Part shown: positions 15,963-25,171 of the stretch, in pieces
Numbering within the stretch: position 1 is the stretch's first letter
How the letters are laid out: each line of letters starts with the position of its first letter
Assembly: GCA_016932385.1 (NCBI GenBank)
Contig: JAFGCY010000085.1
Span: 1-52,113 of the forward strand
DNA from: a bacterium
GTDB lineage: Bacteria > 4484-113 > JAFGCY01
Direction of reading: 5' to 3'
DNA length: 52,113 nucleotides
Program-made: the position numbers and the translations under genes
Notes under the pieces: model-generated
What the model was told of the DNA's origin: nothing
Seen by the model: the letters and a program-made list of their open reading frames with translations, nothing else
Databases searched by the model: none

Positions 15963-18161
15963 ATGCAGACGAACCATTCCGCGGGTTGGCTGGCCTGGGC
16001 TCTGATCTTGATTTTGGCCTGCTGTGGGGGGTGCGGCGGCAACGGACAGCTTTCACCCCGCGCAGGGGACGATGCTAGCCTGGGCATGGCCTGGCCGCCG
16101 CCCGAGCTGCCCGAACGGGCCGTGCAAACCGTCACCCACGTCCAGGCGGGCCGGGAGGCCGCCGCCAGCGGCGGGAACGCCTCCTTCGACGGAGATGACA
16201 TCGTACTGGTCACCGGAGCGACCGTGGCCTGGGCGCGCTACTCGATCAGCGGCCAGACGGCCAACGACCAGCTCAGCGAAATCACGATGGACTTCACGGC
16301 CACGCCCCAGGCGGCGAGCGACGGGACGCGGATGTTCCTGGGCTTCGCTAACTACGAACTCGACATGTGGGAATGGGAGTTGCTCGAGACCGGCCCGTAC
16401 AACCGCGTATTCACCGATCCAGCGGCTTACATCCACAACGGGCAGTCGCACATCGTGGCCGTCATGGACGGGCCAGGCGAGGGCCGCGTCAGCCAGGTCA
16501 TCTTCGAGACCACCGGCTCTTATGTCGATCCGCCGACCAACCTGACGGCGGAAGCCACGGGCATCGACCTGGTCGAGCTGGACTGGGATGACGTCGAAAG
16601 CGCCGCCGGCTACAACGTCTATCGCGCCGACAACGCCGGCCTGACCGGCATTACCAAGGTCAACACGGAGCTCGTTACCGCCAGCGAGTACAACGATACC
16701 GGCCTGGGCGAGACCTATTACTACTACTATTATGTAACCGCCGTCTCCGCCAACGAATCCGCGCCCAGCAATGTCGCTTCGACCTGGATCTTCAAGGCCG
16801 ACTATGCGGCGCCGACGAACCTGCGCGTCACCAACCGCGCCGAGACGTCGTTCACGCTCGAATGGGATTGGGAAGGCTCGTATCCGGAAGACGGCTTCGT
16901 GATCTACTACGATTTCACGCCGGACTTCATTATTACCGACGACACGCTGCGCCTGCATGAGCGCTGGGACTATGCCTTCACGATGAACTACACCGAGCCG
17001 GGCATCGTGTATTACTGGAAACTCGCCGCCCTGGAAGACGGCCCCCACGACATCGACCGGCAGATCCACGGCCGGCTCAGCGAGGAAGCCACCGCCACCT
17101 GCACCGGGTTCTGGACCTGGGGCGACGTCAACACGATCGCGACGGGATTAGCTCCTCTGCGAGCTGTCAAATACGGCGACGATATCGCCGTGGCGTATCG
17201 CAGTGGCGAGACGGTTGCTGTTGCGGTAGGCTTGGATGATTCGTGGTCCATTAGCACAGCATTATCTGGTCCAGGTGATGTTTTTGGCGAGCAAGTTGAC
17301 ATGGACAGTAATGGCTCGACGATCATAGTTGTGAGTCAGGAAACCAGCGCTCACGACGCTCATGCGGCCTACGGCACACCGGGCAACTGGACCAACGACC
17401 GCGTACATGGCGATGGCAGCACGGTTAACTTCCATCCAACCAGCGGTTACTCGATTACTTGCGCGATCGATGATACGGAAATGGCGGTCGTACATCAGGA
17501 TCAAGCTGCCGACAGCCTACGCTTGCATACTAAGACAATTGCTTCAGGCTCTTGGACAAACACAGCCATACGTACATCCAGCACGATTTCCTATCCCGTG
17601 CAAAGCCTTGCTTATTTGGAGGGTAACTTATTTATCCTGGGTAGCCTGTTGGAGGAAGAGACCGTTGGGGAGGATACAACTTATACTCGGCGCTTGCGGT
17701 TGGCTAATCGAGACAGCGGCTGGAGCGAAGCGAACTGGATTGCAATCATTGAAGATGTTGGCATTCCACGTTTGGACAAGCATTACGATTTACATTACTT
17801 CGATAGCGAATGGTATTCGCCCGGCCTGAAGTCTGTTGAATTCGACCTATATCTTATCCACGGAACTACTGCCCCGTGGTCCGGCACGCAGGTGAATGAT
17901 ACCGGTACAAACCTGGGTTACAACGCACGGTTGGATATCGAGGACGACGAAGCGATTCTCCTGTTTTCCAGTACTACTCAGTACTATTTCGCCTTTTACA
18001 GCAAGAGCTGGCAGTACTTCCCCATCGTCGTACCTGGTACATCCACCGGCGACTATGCCGAGAACGCCGATATTGTGCTGTTGAACGGCTCACCCTACTT
18101 CGTGTTCCTGGACGAAGGCACGGGCGAGATCAAGATCGCGATGGGCACGCCGCCGGAGTAG
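15963..18161 (+). CDS. Secreted lipoprotein with two FN3 domains, paralogue 3 of 3
   Basis: 732 aa from ATG 15963, with GGAGG upstream and TAAAAT further upstream as a probable -10. The lipobox is LILAC or the following CGGC; the lipidated Cys is near residue 20. The architecture follows the other two: FN3 1 (TNLTAEATGIDLVELDWDDV, YYYYYYVTA), FN3 2 (FTLEWDWEGSYPEDG), then the C-terminal domain with RVHGDGS...HPTSG and PYFVFLDEGTG. From about 17150 to 18010, the part coding for the C-terminal domain, codon use shifts to A/T-ending codons and overall G+C visibly drops, then returns to normal for the last 40 codons. That tract looks like a recombined or newly acquired segment. Confidence 0.8.
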   Translation: MQTNHSAGWLAWALILILACCGGCGGNGQLSPRAGDDASLGMAWPPPELPERAVQTVTHVQAGREAAASGGNASFDGDDIVLVTGATVAWARYSISGQTANDQLSEITMDFTATPQAASDGTRMFLGFANYELDMWEWELLETGPYNRVFTDPAAYIHNGQSHIVAVMDGPGEGRVSQVIFETTGSYVDPPTNLTAEATGIDLVELDWDDVESAAGYNVYRADNAGLTGITKVNTELVTASEYNDTGLGETYYYYYYVTAVSANESAPSNVASTWIFKADYAAPTNLRVTNRAETSFTLEWDWEGSYPEDGFVIYYDFTPDFIITDDTLRLHERWDYAFTMNYTEPGIVYYWKLAALEDGPHDIDRQIHGRLSEEATATCTGFWTWGDVNTIATGLAPLRAVKYGDDIAVAYRSGETVAVAVGLDDSWSISTALSGPGDVFGEQVDMDSNGSTIIVVSQETSAHDAHAAYGTPGNWTNDRVHGDGSTVNFHPTSGYSITCAIDDTEMAVVHQDQAADSLRLHTKTIASGSWTNTAIRTSSTISYPVQSLAYLEGNLFILGSLLEEETVGEDTTYTRRLRLANRDSGWSEANWIAIIEDVGIPRLDKHYDLHYFDSEWYSPGLKSVEFDLYLIHGTTAPWSGTQVNDTGTNLGYNARLDIEDDEAILLFSSTTQYYFAFYSKSWQYFPIVVPGTSTGDYAENADIVLLNGSPYFVFLDEGTGEIKIAMGTPPE

Positions 18162-18174
18162 GCGCGCCGGCGCT

Positions 18175-18180
18175 TACAAT
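18175..18180 (+). promoter_or_regulatory. -10-like TACAAT before folC (leaderless)
   Basis: TACAAT, 6 nt, then ATG at 18187. It begins 14 nt after the stop of the preceding gene, so folC has its own start signal. Confidence 0.55.
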
Positions 18181-18186
18181 AAGGCC

Positions 18187-19542
18187 ATGACGACGGCGGA
18201 TGGCGAAATGCGCCGGGTACTGGAGCGCTTGTATCGGTTGGGACCGGGACGGATGCAGCCCGGCCGGGACCGGCTGCGGCGGCTGCTGGCCCACGCCGGT
18301 GATCCGCACCTGGCGGTTCCCAGCCTCCTGATCGGCGGCACCAACGGCAAGGGCCGCGTGGTCACGGCCCTCAGCGCCGCGCTCTGCACGCACTACGCAA
18401 CCGGCGCTTTCATCAAGCCGCATCTGGTCAGCATCCGCGAGCGCTGGCGGATCAACGAGCAGCCGGTCAGCCCCCGCGCGTTCAGCGCCGCCGCGCAACG
18501 GGCCTGCGACCTGATCGAGCGCCACGACGAGCCGATCAGCTTCTTCGAAGCTAACGTGCTGATCGGCGCGCTTTTGTTCGTCGAGGCCGGCTGCGACATC
18601 GCCGTCTGGGAGGTCGGACTGGGTGGGCGCGAGGACGCCTGCAACCTGGCCGACCCGCTGGTCAGCCTGATCACCAACGTGGGCTACGACCACCAGGAAA
18701 TCCTGGGTGCGACGCTGGGCGAGATCGCCCGCGACAAGGCCGGCATCTGCCGCCGCGGCCGGCCGCTCTTGCTGGGGCCATGCCGGCCGGGCTGGGAGGA
18801 GGCCTACGGCGAATACGCGCCGGTGGTGGAGCAGGTGTGCCGCGACGAGGGCGCGGGATTCATCCCCCTGGGCCGGCCGACGGACGAGGACTGGGAGCGG
18901 TATCTCGAGACCGGCGCGTGCGGCCTGCCGCCGGACACATTCAAGATGGTGGCCGGCGTGCTGTCGGAGCTGAACCGCGCCAGCGGCGGCCGGTTGGTCG
19001 TGCCGGCGGTGGCGATGCTGGCGGGCCTGACCCGCCTCAACTACCGCGCGCGGATGGAGCACGCCACGCTGAGGGGTATCCCGGTCCTGCTGGACGCCGC
19101 GCACAACGTCGACAGCCTGCGCTGGCTGGCTGGCCTGCTGGGACGGATGCACCCCGGCCGGCGCTTCCCGGTCGTGTTCGGCTGCCAGGTCTCGCGCGAT
19201 CCGCGCCAGCTGCTGGCCGAATTGAAGCCGGTGATCGAGCGCCTGGTGCCGCTGGAGGTGCCGGTGATGCACCCCTGCCCGTTGGGCCGGATCAGCGACG
19301 CGGCGCGCGAACTGGGGATCGAGGTTTCGCTGCCGGCCCAGCTCGACAGCGGCGCCCAGCCCCGCGACTACCCGATCGGCGCGACGACCGAACTCGATCC
19401 GCCCGACAACCGCACGCACTGGCTGGAGTGCGTGGAGCACGGCCTGGAATTGTCCTCGCCGGAGGCGCCGACGGTGTTCTGCGGCAGCATCTATATCCTG
19501 GGCGAGGTGCTGCGCGCGTTCGAGTCGCCCGTGCGGCGCTAG
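18187..19542 (+). CDS. folC: Folylpolyglutamate synthase / dihydrofolate synthase
   Basis: FolC ligates glutamate to dihydropteroate or reduced folates using ATP. The 451-aa length is normal. Motifs visible: the P loop GGTNGKGR at 50-57, FIKPHLVSIRERWRING-like segment (here RINEQ), FFEANVLIGALLF, VWEVGLGGREDACN, ITNVGYDHQEILG, DKAGICRRG, and VLLDAAHNVDSL at the start of the C-terminal domain (usual form LDGAHN). The omega-loop Pro-His pair is kept. Whether it has one or both activities cannot be told from sequence. Its stop overlaps by 4 nt the stop of the convergent DUF1648 gene. Confidence 0.93.
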   Translation: MTTADGEMRRVLERLYRLGPGRMQPGRDRLRRLLAHAGDPHLAVPSLLIGGTNGKGRVVTALSAALCTHYATGAFIKPHLVSIRERWRINEQPVSPRAFSAAAQRACDLIERHDEPISFFEANVLIGALLFVEAGCDIAVWEVGLGGREDACNLADPLVSLITNVGYDHQEILGATLGEIARDKAGICRRGRPLLLGPCRPGWEEAYGEYAPVVEQVCRDEGAGFIPLGRPTDEDWERYLETGACGLPPDTFKMVAGVLSELNRASGGRLVVPAVAMLAGLTRLNYRARMEHATLRGIPVLLDAAHNVDSLRWLAGLLGRMHPGRRFPVVFGCQVSRDPRQLLAELKPVIERLVPLEVPVMHPCPLGRISDAARELGIEVSLPAQLDSGAQPRDYPIGATTELDPPDNRTHWLECVEHGLELSSPEAPTVFCGSIYILGEVLRAFESPVRR

Positions 19543-20063
19543 GCCCGGTAAGCGGCGGCGGTCCGGAGCGCCGCGAACAGGTAGACCACGAGCGTCATCC
19601 CCATCAACACGAGCATGCCGGTCATGCCGGCGGGATCCAGCCCCGGCGCGGTGCCGCGCCCGACCGCGACGGTCTGCTGCAGCATGATCACAAACAAGAG
19701 CGCCGCCTCGCAGTTCAAAAACAGCACCAGCCGCCGCGCCAGCTTAAGCTGCGCCGCGACGGGCTTGTCGTGCGCGTCCTTGGGGAGCATCAACCGCGCG
19801 ATCGCGCCCAGGGCCAGGCAGACCACCAGCACCAGGCCGACGATCGCCCAGAGCTCATCCTTCCCGCCCCAGCGGTCCGGCGCACCCGCCAGCGTGAAAT
19901 GCACGGGGATCTCGGCGGGCAGGCCGGCGTAGTTGAAGGCGACAATCAGCAGGCAGATCAGCATACCCGCCAAGGCAACGAGTTCCAGCAACGGATCCAG
20001 CAGGCCGCCCGGCGGGCTCGGCGGAACCTCCGGCGGTTGCGTGGTTTGCGGTTCATTGCGCAT
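19539..20063 (-). CDS. DUF1648 (SdpI-like) membrane protein
   Basis: 174 aa with four predicted helices. The signature after the first helix, FNYAGLPAEIPVHFTLAGAPDRWGGKDELW, is the DUF1648 motif found in SdpI-type proteins. In Bacillus SdpI gives immunity to a killing factor, but most members are uncharacterised. It starts 24 nt after the nuoM stop on the same strand, exactly where nuoN would normally follow, so it may be co-transcribed with the complex I-like operon. Only a weak ribosome-binding site is visible. Convergent with folC. Confidence 0.85.
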   Translation of the reverse strand: MRNEPQTTQPPEVPPSPPGGLLDPLLELVALAGMLICLLIVAFNYAGLPAEIPVHFTLAGAPDRWGGKDELWAIVGLVLVVCLALGAIARLMLPKDAHDKPVAAQLKLARRLVLFLNCEAALLFVIMLQQTVAVGRGTAPGLDPAGMTGMLVLMGMTLVVYLFAALRTAAAYRA

Positions 20064-20087
20064 GGCATGACCCCGCCGCGGCGGCGG

Positions 20088-21776
20088 CTAGAATCGCAAG
20101 GCGGTGGCCCACAGGGCATGGGCGTAATACTCGCAGGCGTTGATAATCGGCGCGGGATAGAGCCCCAGCACGATCACGGCCAAGGCCAACGGCACCAGGG
20201 CCAGCCCGTCGGTCAGCCGGAAGCCGCGCCAGACCGCCAGGTTCGCCTTGACCGGACCCGGCAGCACGCGCTGCAGCAGGTTGATCATATAGACGGCGGC
20301 GGTCAGGATCCCGATCACGGCGATCGCCGCGACGATCTGCAGGTAGCGGCTGGCGTCGATCGCGCCGACATGCACGCTCATCCAATTGGGACTGTTGTAG
20401 AACGTGCCCTTGAGCACGAGGAATTCACCCCAGAACCCGGCCAGGCCCGGCAGGCCCATGCCGGCGAACGCGGCGATGCCCAGCGGTAGCACGTAGGAGG
20501 GCGCACCGGCCAGCAGGCCGCTGACCTCGTACAGGTCGCGCGTGCCGTAGCGCCGTTCGATCACGCCGCACATGAAGAACAGCGTCGCGATGATCACCCC
20601 GTGGGCGACCATATGGAAGATCGCGCCGACGGTGGCGTCCGGGTTCATTGCGCTGATGCCCAGCACGATGAAGCCCATGTGGCTGATCGAGCTGTACGCG
20701 ACCAGCCGCTTGATGTCCTTCTGCACCAGCGTGATCGCCGCTCCGTAGACGATCGCCGCCACGCCGCAGAAGGCGATGATCGGGCCGAGCTGGTAGGCCA
20801 CGTCGGGGAACGACGGATAAAGGATCCGCAGGTAGGCGTAGCTGCCGGTCTTCAGCATCACCGCGGCGAGAATCACGCTCATCTCGGTCGGCGCCTCGGT
20901 GTGCGCGTCGGGCAGCCAGGTGTGGAACGGGAACATCGGCACCTTGACCGCGAAGCCGAGCAGCAGACCGATGAACATCAGTTGGCGGAAGAGCATCGGC
21001 AGGTTCTGGCCGCCGGTCAGCTCGAATTCCGTCAGGCCGATGATCGAGAACGAGTAGACATTCGACATCACCTGCATCGCGATGAAGGCGATCAGCATGA
21101 ACACGCTGCCGAACATCGTGTAGATGAAGAACTTGATCGCCGCCCGGCCGGCCTTCTCGGGGTCACGGCCCCAGCCGGCGATCAGGAAGTACATCGGGAT
21201 CAGCATCAATTCCCAGAACAAATAGAACAGCACGTAGTCCAGGGCGACGAACACCCCGAGCAGGCCGACCTCCATCAGCAGGGTCAGCGCGAAGAAGTCG
21301 CGGACGCGCTCGGTGCGCGGCAGGGCCCAGATCACCGCCAGGAAGATCACCGCCGCGCTCATTACGATCAGCGGCAAGCTCAGGCCGTCGACGCCGACGA
21401 AATAGTTGACGTTGAAGCTCCAGTACTCGCCCAGCTCGACCTTCATCCAGCTGTAATTCTGCACGTAGCTGAACGCCTCGCCCTGGCGGAACGGCAGGTG
21501 CTTGGCGAACGGGTGCCAGACATAGTCGCTGGCGATCTGAATGCCGGCGTCCTGGATCGCCTTGGGCAGTCCGCTGACCATCAGGACCGCGGCCAGCAGG
21601 CTGAGACCGCTGAAGATGACCGCCCAGGTCTTGATCAAACGCTGCTGGGCCTTTGGTGTCGCCATGATGAAGATGCAACCGAGCAGCGGCAACCAGAGCA
21701 ACTGCGTCGTCGGGTTGCTCAGCCAGGTCAGAAAGACCTCTAGCTTGCCGATCGATGATGTGGCAAGGTGCTCCAT
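20088..21776 (-). CDS. nuoM: NuoM-like antiporter subunit of complex I relative
   Basis: 562 aa, 14 or so membrane helices, normal NuoM length. Proton-path residues are present: Glu in YLFWELMLIPMYFLIAGWG, Lys in FAVKVPMFPFHTWLPDAHTEAPTEMS, and the MLKTGSYAYLRI helix. DIKRLVAYSSISHMGFIVLG and MVAHGVIIATLFFMCGVIERRYGTRDL complete the family pattern. It directly abuts nuoL (start codon adjacent to the nuoL stop). In a normal complex I this subunit forms one of three proton half-channels. nuoN does not follow; a DUF1648 gene does. Confidence 0.95.
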   Translation of the reverse strand: MEHLATSSIGKLEVFLTWLSNPTTQLLWLPLLGCIFIMATPKAQQRLIKTWAVIFSGLSLLAAVLMVSGLPKAIQDAGIQIASDYVWHPFAKHLPFRQGEAFSYVQNYSWMKVELGEYWSFNVNYFVGVDGLSLPLIVMSAAVIFLAVIWALPRTERVRDFFALTLLMEVGLLGVFVALDYVLFYLFWELMLIPMYFLIAGWGRDPEKAGRAAIKFFIYTMFGSVFMLIAFIAMQVMSNVYSFSIIGLTEFELTGGQNLPMLFRQLMFIGLLLGFAVKVPMFPFHTWLPDAHTEAPTEMSVILAAVMLKTGSYAYLRILYPSFPDVAYQLGPIIAFCGVAAIVYGAAITLVQKDIKRLVAYSSISHMGFIVLGISAMNPDATVGAIFHMVAHGVIIATLFFMCGVIERRYGTRDLYEVSGLLAGAPSYVLPLGIAAFAGMGLPGLAGFWGEFLVLKGTFYNSPNWMSVHVGAIDASRYLQIVAAIAVIGILTAAVYMINLLQRVLPGPVKANLAVWRGFRLTDGLALVPLALAVIVLGLYPAPIINACEYYAHALWATALRF

Positions 21777-23978
21777 CTATATACTCCCCAGGATATCTGC
21801 CAGAATCCGGCTCAACGGGCGCAGGATCACCAGGCACAACAGCGCCGTGCCCAGCAGCACGATGAACATATAGTGCTGGATCTGCCCCGTCTGCATCGTG
21901 CGCGCATGCAGGCGCTTCAAGAACCACCAGAACTCACAGGCCAGCCAGCGCAGGCCGTCCACGATGTAATCGTCCACCCAGCGGGCCGCCGTCGCGATGA
22001 GCCGGCCCAGCCCACCCAGGCGCAAAACCAGCCAGTCGAGCAGGCCGACGTCGGCCCGGCCCGCCAGCACGGCGAGTAGCTCGCCGCAGCGGCCGATGAC
22101 CAGGTGGAACAACTCGCGCAGGTACATGCCGTGGCGGAAGAAGGCGGCCAGCGCCGCCAGCCCGCCCTCGCGAAAGACACGGTCGCCGGCCTGCGGCCGC
22201 GCGACGCGCAGGTACCAGGTCAAGCCGGCGCCGATCAGGACCGCGGCCAGTGCCACCGCGCTGACCAGCTGGCTGGTGTGTCCGGCCGCCGACCATTTCC
22301 AGGCGGCGGACTCCGGCGCAAACCCGGCCGGCGTGTTGTACCAGTTGAAGTAAGCCGCGGCCCAGCCGACGCTGCCCATGAGCGCCAGCAGCGTGGTCAG
22401 GACCAGCGGCACGCCCCAGCCCCGCGGCGCGGCAACCGCGGCCACCGCGGCCTCCGGCGGCTGCGGCGCGGGCCGGCCCCAGCCGAGGATACCGACCAGC
22501 CGCGTGATGTAGGCGGCGGTCAGCGGCAGGGCGATTACCAGCATGCAGGCGCCGACCGCCCAGGCGGCCGCGGCCACCGGGAATTGCTCGCCGATCGCCG
22601 GAATGCCCGCCTGGGGCGTGGCGCCGTAGCGCGTCAACAGCGCCTGGAATATCTGTTCTTTGCCCAGGGCGCCGGCCAGGGGGAACAGCCCGGCCAGCGA
22701 GAGCCCCGCCGGCACCAGCACGCCCCACAGCACCAGGGGCTGCCGGCGCGCGAAACCCGCCAGGCGGTCCAGCTCCGGCGGCTCATGGTCGGCTTCGGCA
22801 CCGCCGTGCTGCGTCAGCCAGACCGCCACCAGGTAGCCGACGCCGAGGAACAGCGCCGCCTTGAACCAGGCGTGGGCCAGCAGGTGGTAATAGCCGGCCT
22901 CCTCGGCCAGCACGCCGACGCTCATCACGACGAGCCCCAGGTGGCTGACCGTGGAATAGGCCAGGACCCGCTTGGGATCGCGCGCCGCCAGCGCCATGAT
23001 CGCGCCGGTCAACAGCGTCAACCCGCCGAGCAGCGTCGCCGCCAGCAGCGGCAGGTCGGCCACGACGAAAAAGCCGTGCAGCCGCGTCAGCAGGTACGGT
23101 CCGGCCGCGACCATCGTCGCCGCGTGCAACAGCGCGCTGACCGGCGCCGGCGCGACCATCGCGTCGGACAGCCAGAAGCTCAGCGGGAACTGCGCCGCCT
23201 TGCCCAGCACCGCGGCCAGCACCAGCAGCGCCACCGCGCTCAGCCAGGGATAGACCTCCCGCGGGTTGCCGCCCTGGCTGGCGATCGACTGCAACAAGGC
23301 CGTCAGATCGATGCCCGACAGTGTCGTCCAGCGAAAGACCGTCATCAGGGTGAAGACGGCGAACAGCAGGCCGAAGTCCGTGGCGCGTGTCGTCCAGAAC
23401 GCCTGGCGCGCGGCCCGACGGGCCCGGTCCGTGCCGGGATGGGCGATCAGCAGGTAGCTTGTCAGGCCCATCAGCTCCCAGGCGATGTAGATCACCAGGA
23501 GTGTGTCCGCCGCCAGGAACAACAGCATGCTGCCGGCGAACAAGGTCAGCGTGGCGAAGAAGGTGGCGCGGCGCGGATCGTCGCGGCGCTCACGGACCGC
23601 GAAGACCAACACGACCACGGCGATCACCGCGGTCGTCAGCGCGAACAGCAGCGCCGGCACGCCGGCGTTGAAGGCCAGCGGGACCGGCAGGCCGGTCCGG
23701 TTGCCGGCGGCATCGGTCAACAGCGCCGCGTCGGGCAGCGCCAGCCACGGCACCCGCCAGGCGATGCTGTCGGCCTGCGACTGCTGGACCGCGCTCAGCA
23801 GCCAGCCGGCCAGGCCGCCGCTGGCCAGCAGCGCCAGGCCGCCCAGCCAGGCGTTGAGCCGCAGCGCCAGCCGGCCCTGACCCCAGGCCAGCAGGTAGCC
23901 AATCAGCGCCGCCGCGAGTGGCAGCAACGGGATCGCTACCAGCAGTCCGCCTAACTGATTGTTCGCCGCTGTGTCCAT
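21777..23978 (-). CDS. nuoL: NuoL-like antiporter subunit of complex I relative
   Basis: 733 aa with the long amphipathic tail expected for NuoL, ending in a terminal helix. Key residues are intact: Glu in YIAWELMGLTSYLLI, Lys in LGKAAQFPLSFWLSDAM, His in VSALLHAATMVAAG, Lys in AHAWFKAALFLG, and Lys in LAGALGKEQIF. The usual MEGPTPVS reads MVAPAPVS here. AAGGA sits directly against ATG 23978. It follows nuoK by 18 nt. The intact ionisable chain argues that the membrane arm still conducts protons or sodium. Confidence 0.95.
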   Translation of the reverse strand: MDTAANNQLGGLLVAIPLLPLAAALIGYLLAWGQGRLALRLNAWLGGLALLASGGLAGWLLSAVQQSQADSIAWRVPWLALPDAALLTDAAGNRTGLPVPLAFNAGVPALLFALTTAVIAVVVLVFAVRERRDDPRRATFFATLTLFAGSMLLFLAADTLLVIYIAWELMGLTSYLLIAHPGTDRARRAARQAFWTTRATDFGLLFAVFTLMTVFRWTTLSGIDLTALLQSIASQGGNPREVYPWLSAVALLVLAAVLGKAAQFPLSFWLSDAMVAPAPVSALLHAATMVAAGPYLLTRLHGFFVVADLPLLAATLLGGLTLLTGAIMALAARDPKRVLAYSTVSHLGLVVMSVGVLAEEAGYYHLLAHAWFKAALFLGVGYLVAVWLTQHGGAEADHEPPELDRLAGFARRQPLVLWGVLVPAGLSLAGLFPLAGALGKEQIFQALLTRYGATPQAGIPAIGEQFPVAAAAWAVGACMLVIALPLTAAYITRLVGILGWGRPAPQPPEAAVAAVAAPRGWGVPLVLTTLLALMGSVGWAAAYFNWYNTPAGFAPESAAWKWSAAGHTSQLVSAVALAAVLIGAGLTWYLRVARPQAGDRVFREGGLAALAAFFRHGMYLRELFHLVIGRCGELLAVLAGRADVGLLDWLVLRLGGLGRLIATAARWVDDYIVDGLRWLACEFWWFLKRLHARTMQTGQIQHYMFIVLLGTALLCLVILRPLSRILADILGSI

Positions 23979-23996
23979 TCCTTCTTTACCGGATCG

Positions 23997-24488
23997 TTAC
24001 CATTTCATCAGGTTGGCGTCATCGAGCATGATGCTCTTGCGCATCCGGTAGAACGCGATGATGATCGCCAGGCCCACGGCGGCCTCGGCCGCCGCGACGA
24101 TAATCGCAAACACGCTGAAACACTGCCCGAGGTTGGTGATCACGGCTTCCTCGCTGGTGAAGGCGGCCCGCGTGACCGTCGGGCCCCAGTACCAGTTGAA
24201 CGCGCTCATGTTGATGTTGACGGCGTTGAGCATCAGCTCCAGCGACAACAGCATGCTGATCGCGTTGCGCCGCGCCGCGACGCCGTAAAACCCCAGGCAG
24301 AAGATAAAGCAACTGACGATGAAGTACTGGTGGTAGTCGATGCTCGTGAAAAAGCGCATCGGCGTATCGCCGGCGTAGGCGAACCAGTGCTGTGTCATGT
24401 AGGTCCAGGCCGTGGCGAACGCCTCGGCACCGCTGATGCGGGCCACCTCGGCCGCCGTCTCGCCCGATTGGAGGAGCATCGCCAGCAT
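23997..24488 (-). CDS. nuoK: NuoK-like subunit with N-terminal extension
   Basis: 163 aa against about 100 for typical NuoK. The last 110 residues are standard: three helices with Glu in MLLSLELMLNAVNINMSAF and Glu in IVAAAEAAVGLAIIIAFYR, the two conserved membrane glutamates. The first 50 residues (through MRFFTSIDYHQ) are additional and mostly soluble or amphipathic. Start ATG overlaps the nuoJ stop as TGATG, so coupling fixes the start and makes the extension real unless a later ATG (in AWTYMTQ or TPMRFF) is used. Confidence 0.92.
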   Translation of the reverse strand: MLAMLLQSGETAAEVARISGAEAFATAWTYMTQHWFAYAGDTPMRFFTSIDYHQYFIVSCFIFCLGFYGVAARRNAISMLLSLELMLNAVNINMSAFNWYWGPTVTRAAFTSEEAVITNLGQCFSVFAIIVAAAEAAVGLAIIIAFYRMRKSIMLDDANLMKW

Positions 24489-25171
24489 CAGTCCTTCCTC
24501 ACCAGAATGATCGCGCCCAGCATCGCCATCAACAACAGCACGCTGGCCACCTCGAACGGCAGCGCATAGGTCGCCATCAGCGACCAGCCCACGCTGCCGG
24601 TGTTGTTGCCGAGCACGTCGGGGGTGACCGTCAGCGTCGGCTTGAGTGTCATGAACAGGCCGGTGAAAAACATCACCATAAACAGCACGCCGGCGCAGAT
24701 CGCCGCCCAGGGCGACTGCGGGGTGTTCTGTTTAAGCTGGGTGCCGATGATGTTCTGGCTGACCATGATGCCGAATAAAAACAGCACCATGATCCCGCCG
24801 ATATAGATGATCACCTGCACCATCGCCAGAAACTCGGCGTTGACGAGAATGAAATAGCCCGCCACGCCGAGAAGCGACAGGATCAGCATCAGCGCCGCGT
24901 GGAACACGTTGCGCATCGTCACGCAGCCGACGCCGCCGCCGACCACCGCCGCGGTGAACAGCCAGAAATAGCAGACCAGCAGCCGATAACCGGGCTGCGT
25001 CAGAGCACACATGCCCCAAACGAAGGCGACAAAGCCCAGCACGGCCAGCGTCGCCAGGAACCGCCGGTAGGGGCGGAAGCGCGCGATCGCCAGCAGAATC
25101 AGCGAGCTGACACCGACCAGCAGGCCGGCCACCAACAGATAGCTGAAAAAGATCACCACTGGTGTCGCCAT
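24488..25171 (-). CDS. nuoJ: NuoJ-like subunit with two extra N-terminal helices
   Basis: 227 aa. The core (FWLFTAAVVGGGVGCVTMRNVFHAALML, then VNAEFLAMVQVIIYIGGIMVLFLFGIMV) is typical NuoJ, including the Tyr/Gly-rich helix 3 that moves in complex I turnover. About 65 residues with two predicted helices precede the core and are not usual. The start overlaps the stop of gene Z and the stop overlaps nuoK, so the order Z-J-K-L-M is one tightly coupled unit. Confidence 0.93.
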   Translation of the reverse strand: MATPVVIFFSYLLVAGLLVGVSSLILLAIARFRPYRRFLATLAVLGFVAFVWGMCALTQPGYRLLVCYFWLFTAAVVGGGVGCVTMRNVFHAALMLILSLLGVAGYFILVNAEFLAMVQVIIYIGGIMVLFLFGIMVSQNIIGTQLKQNTPQSPWAAICAGVLFMVMFFTGLFMTLKPTLTVTPDVLGNNTGSVGWSLMATYALPFEVASVLLLMAMLGAIILVRKD

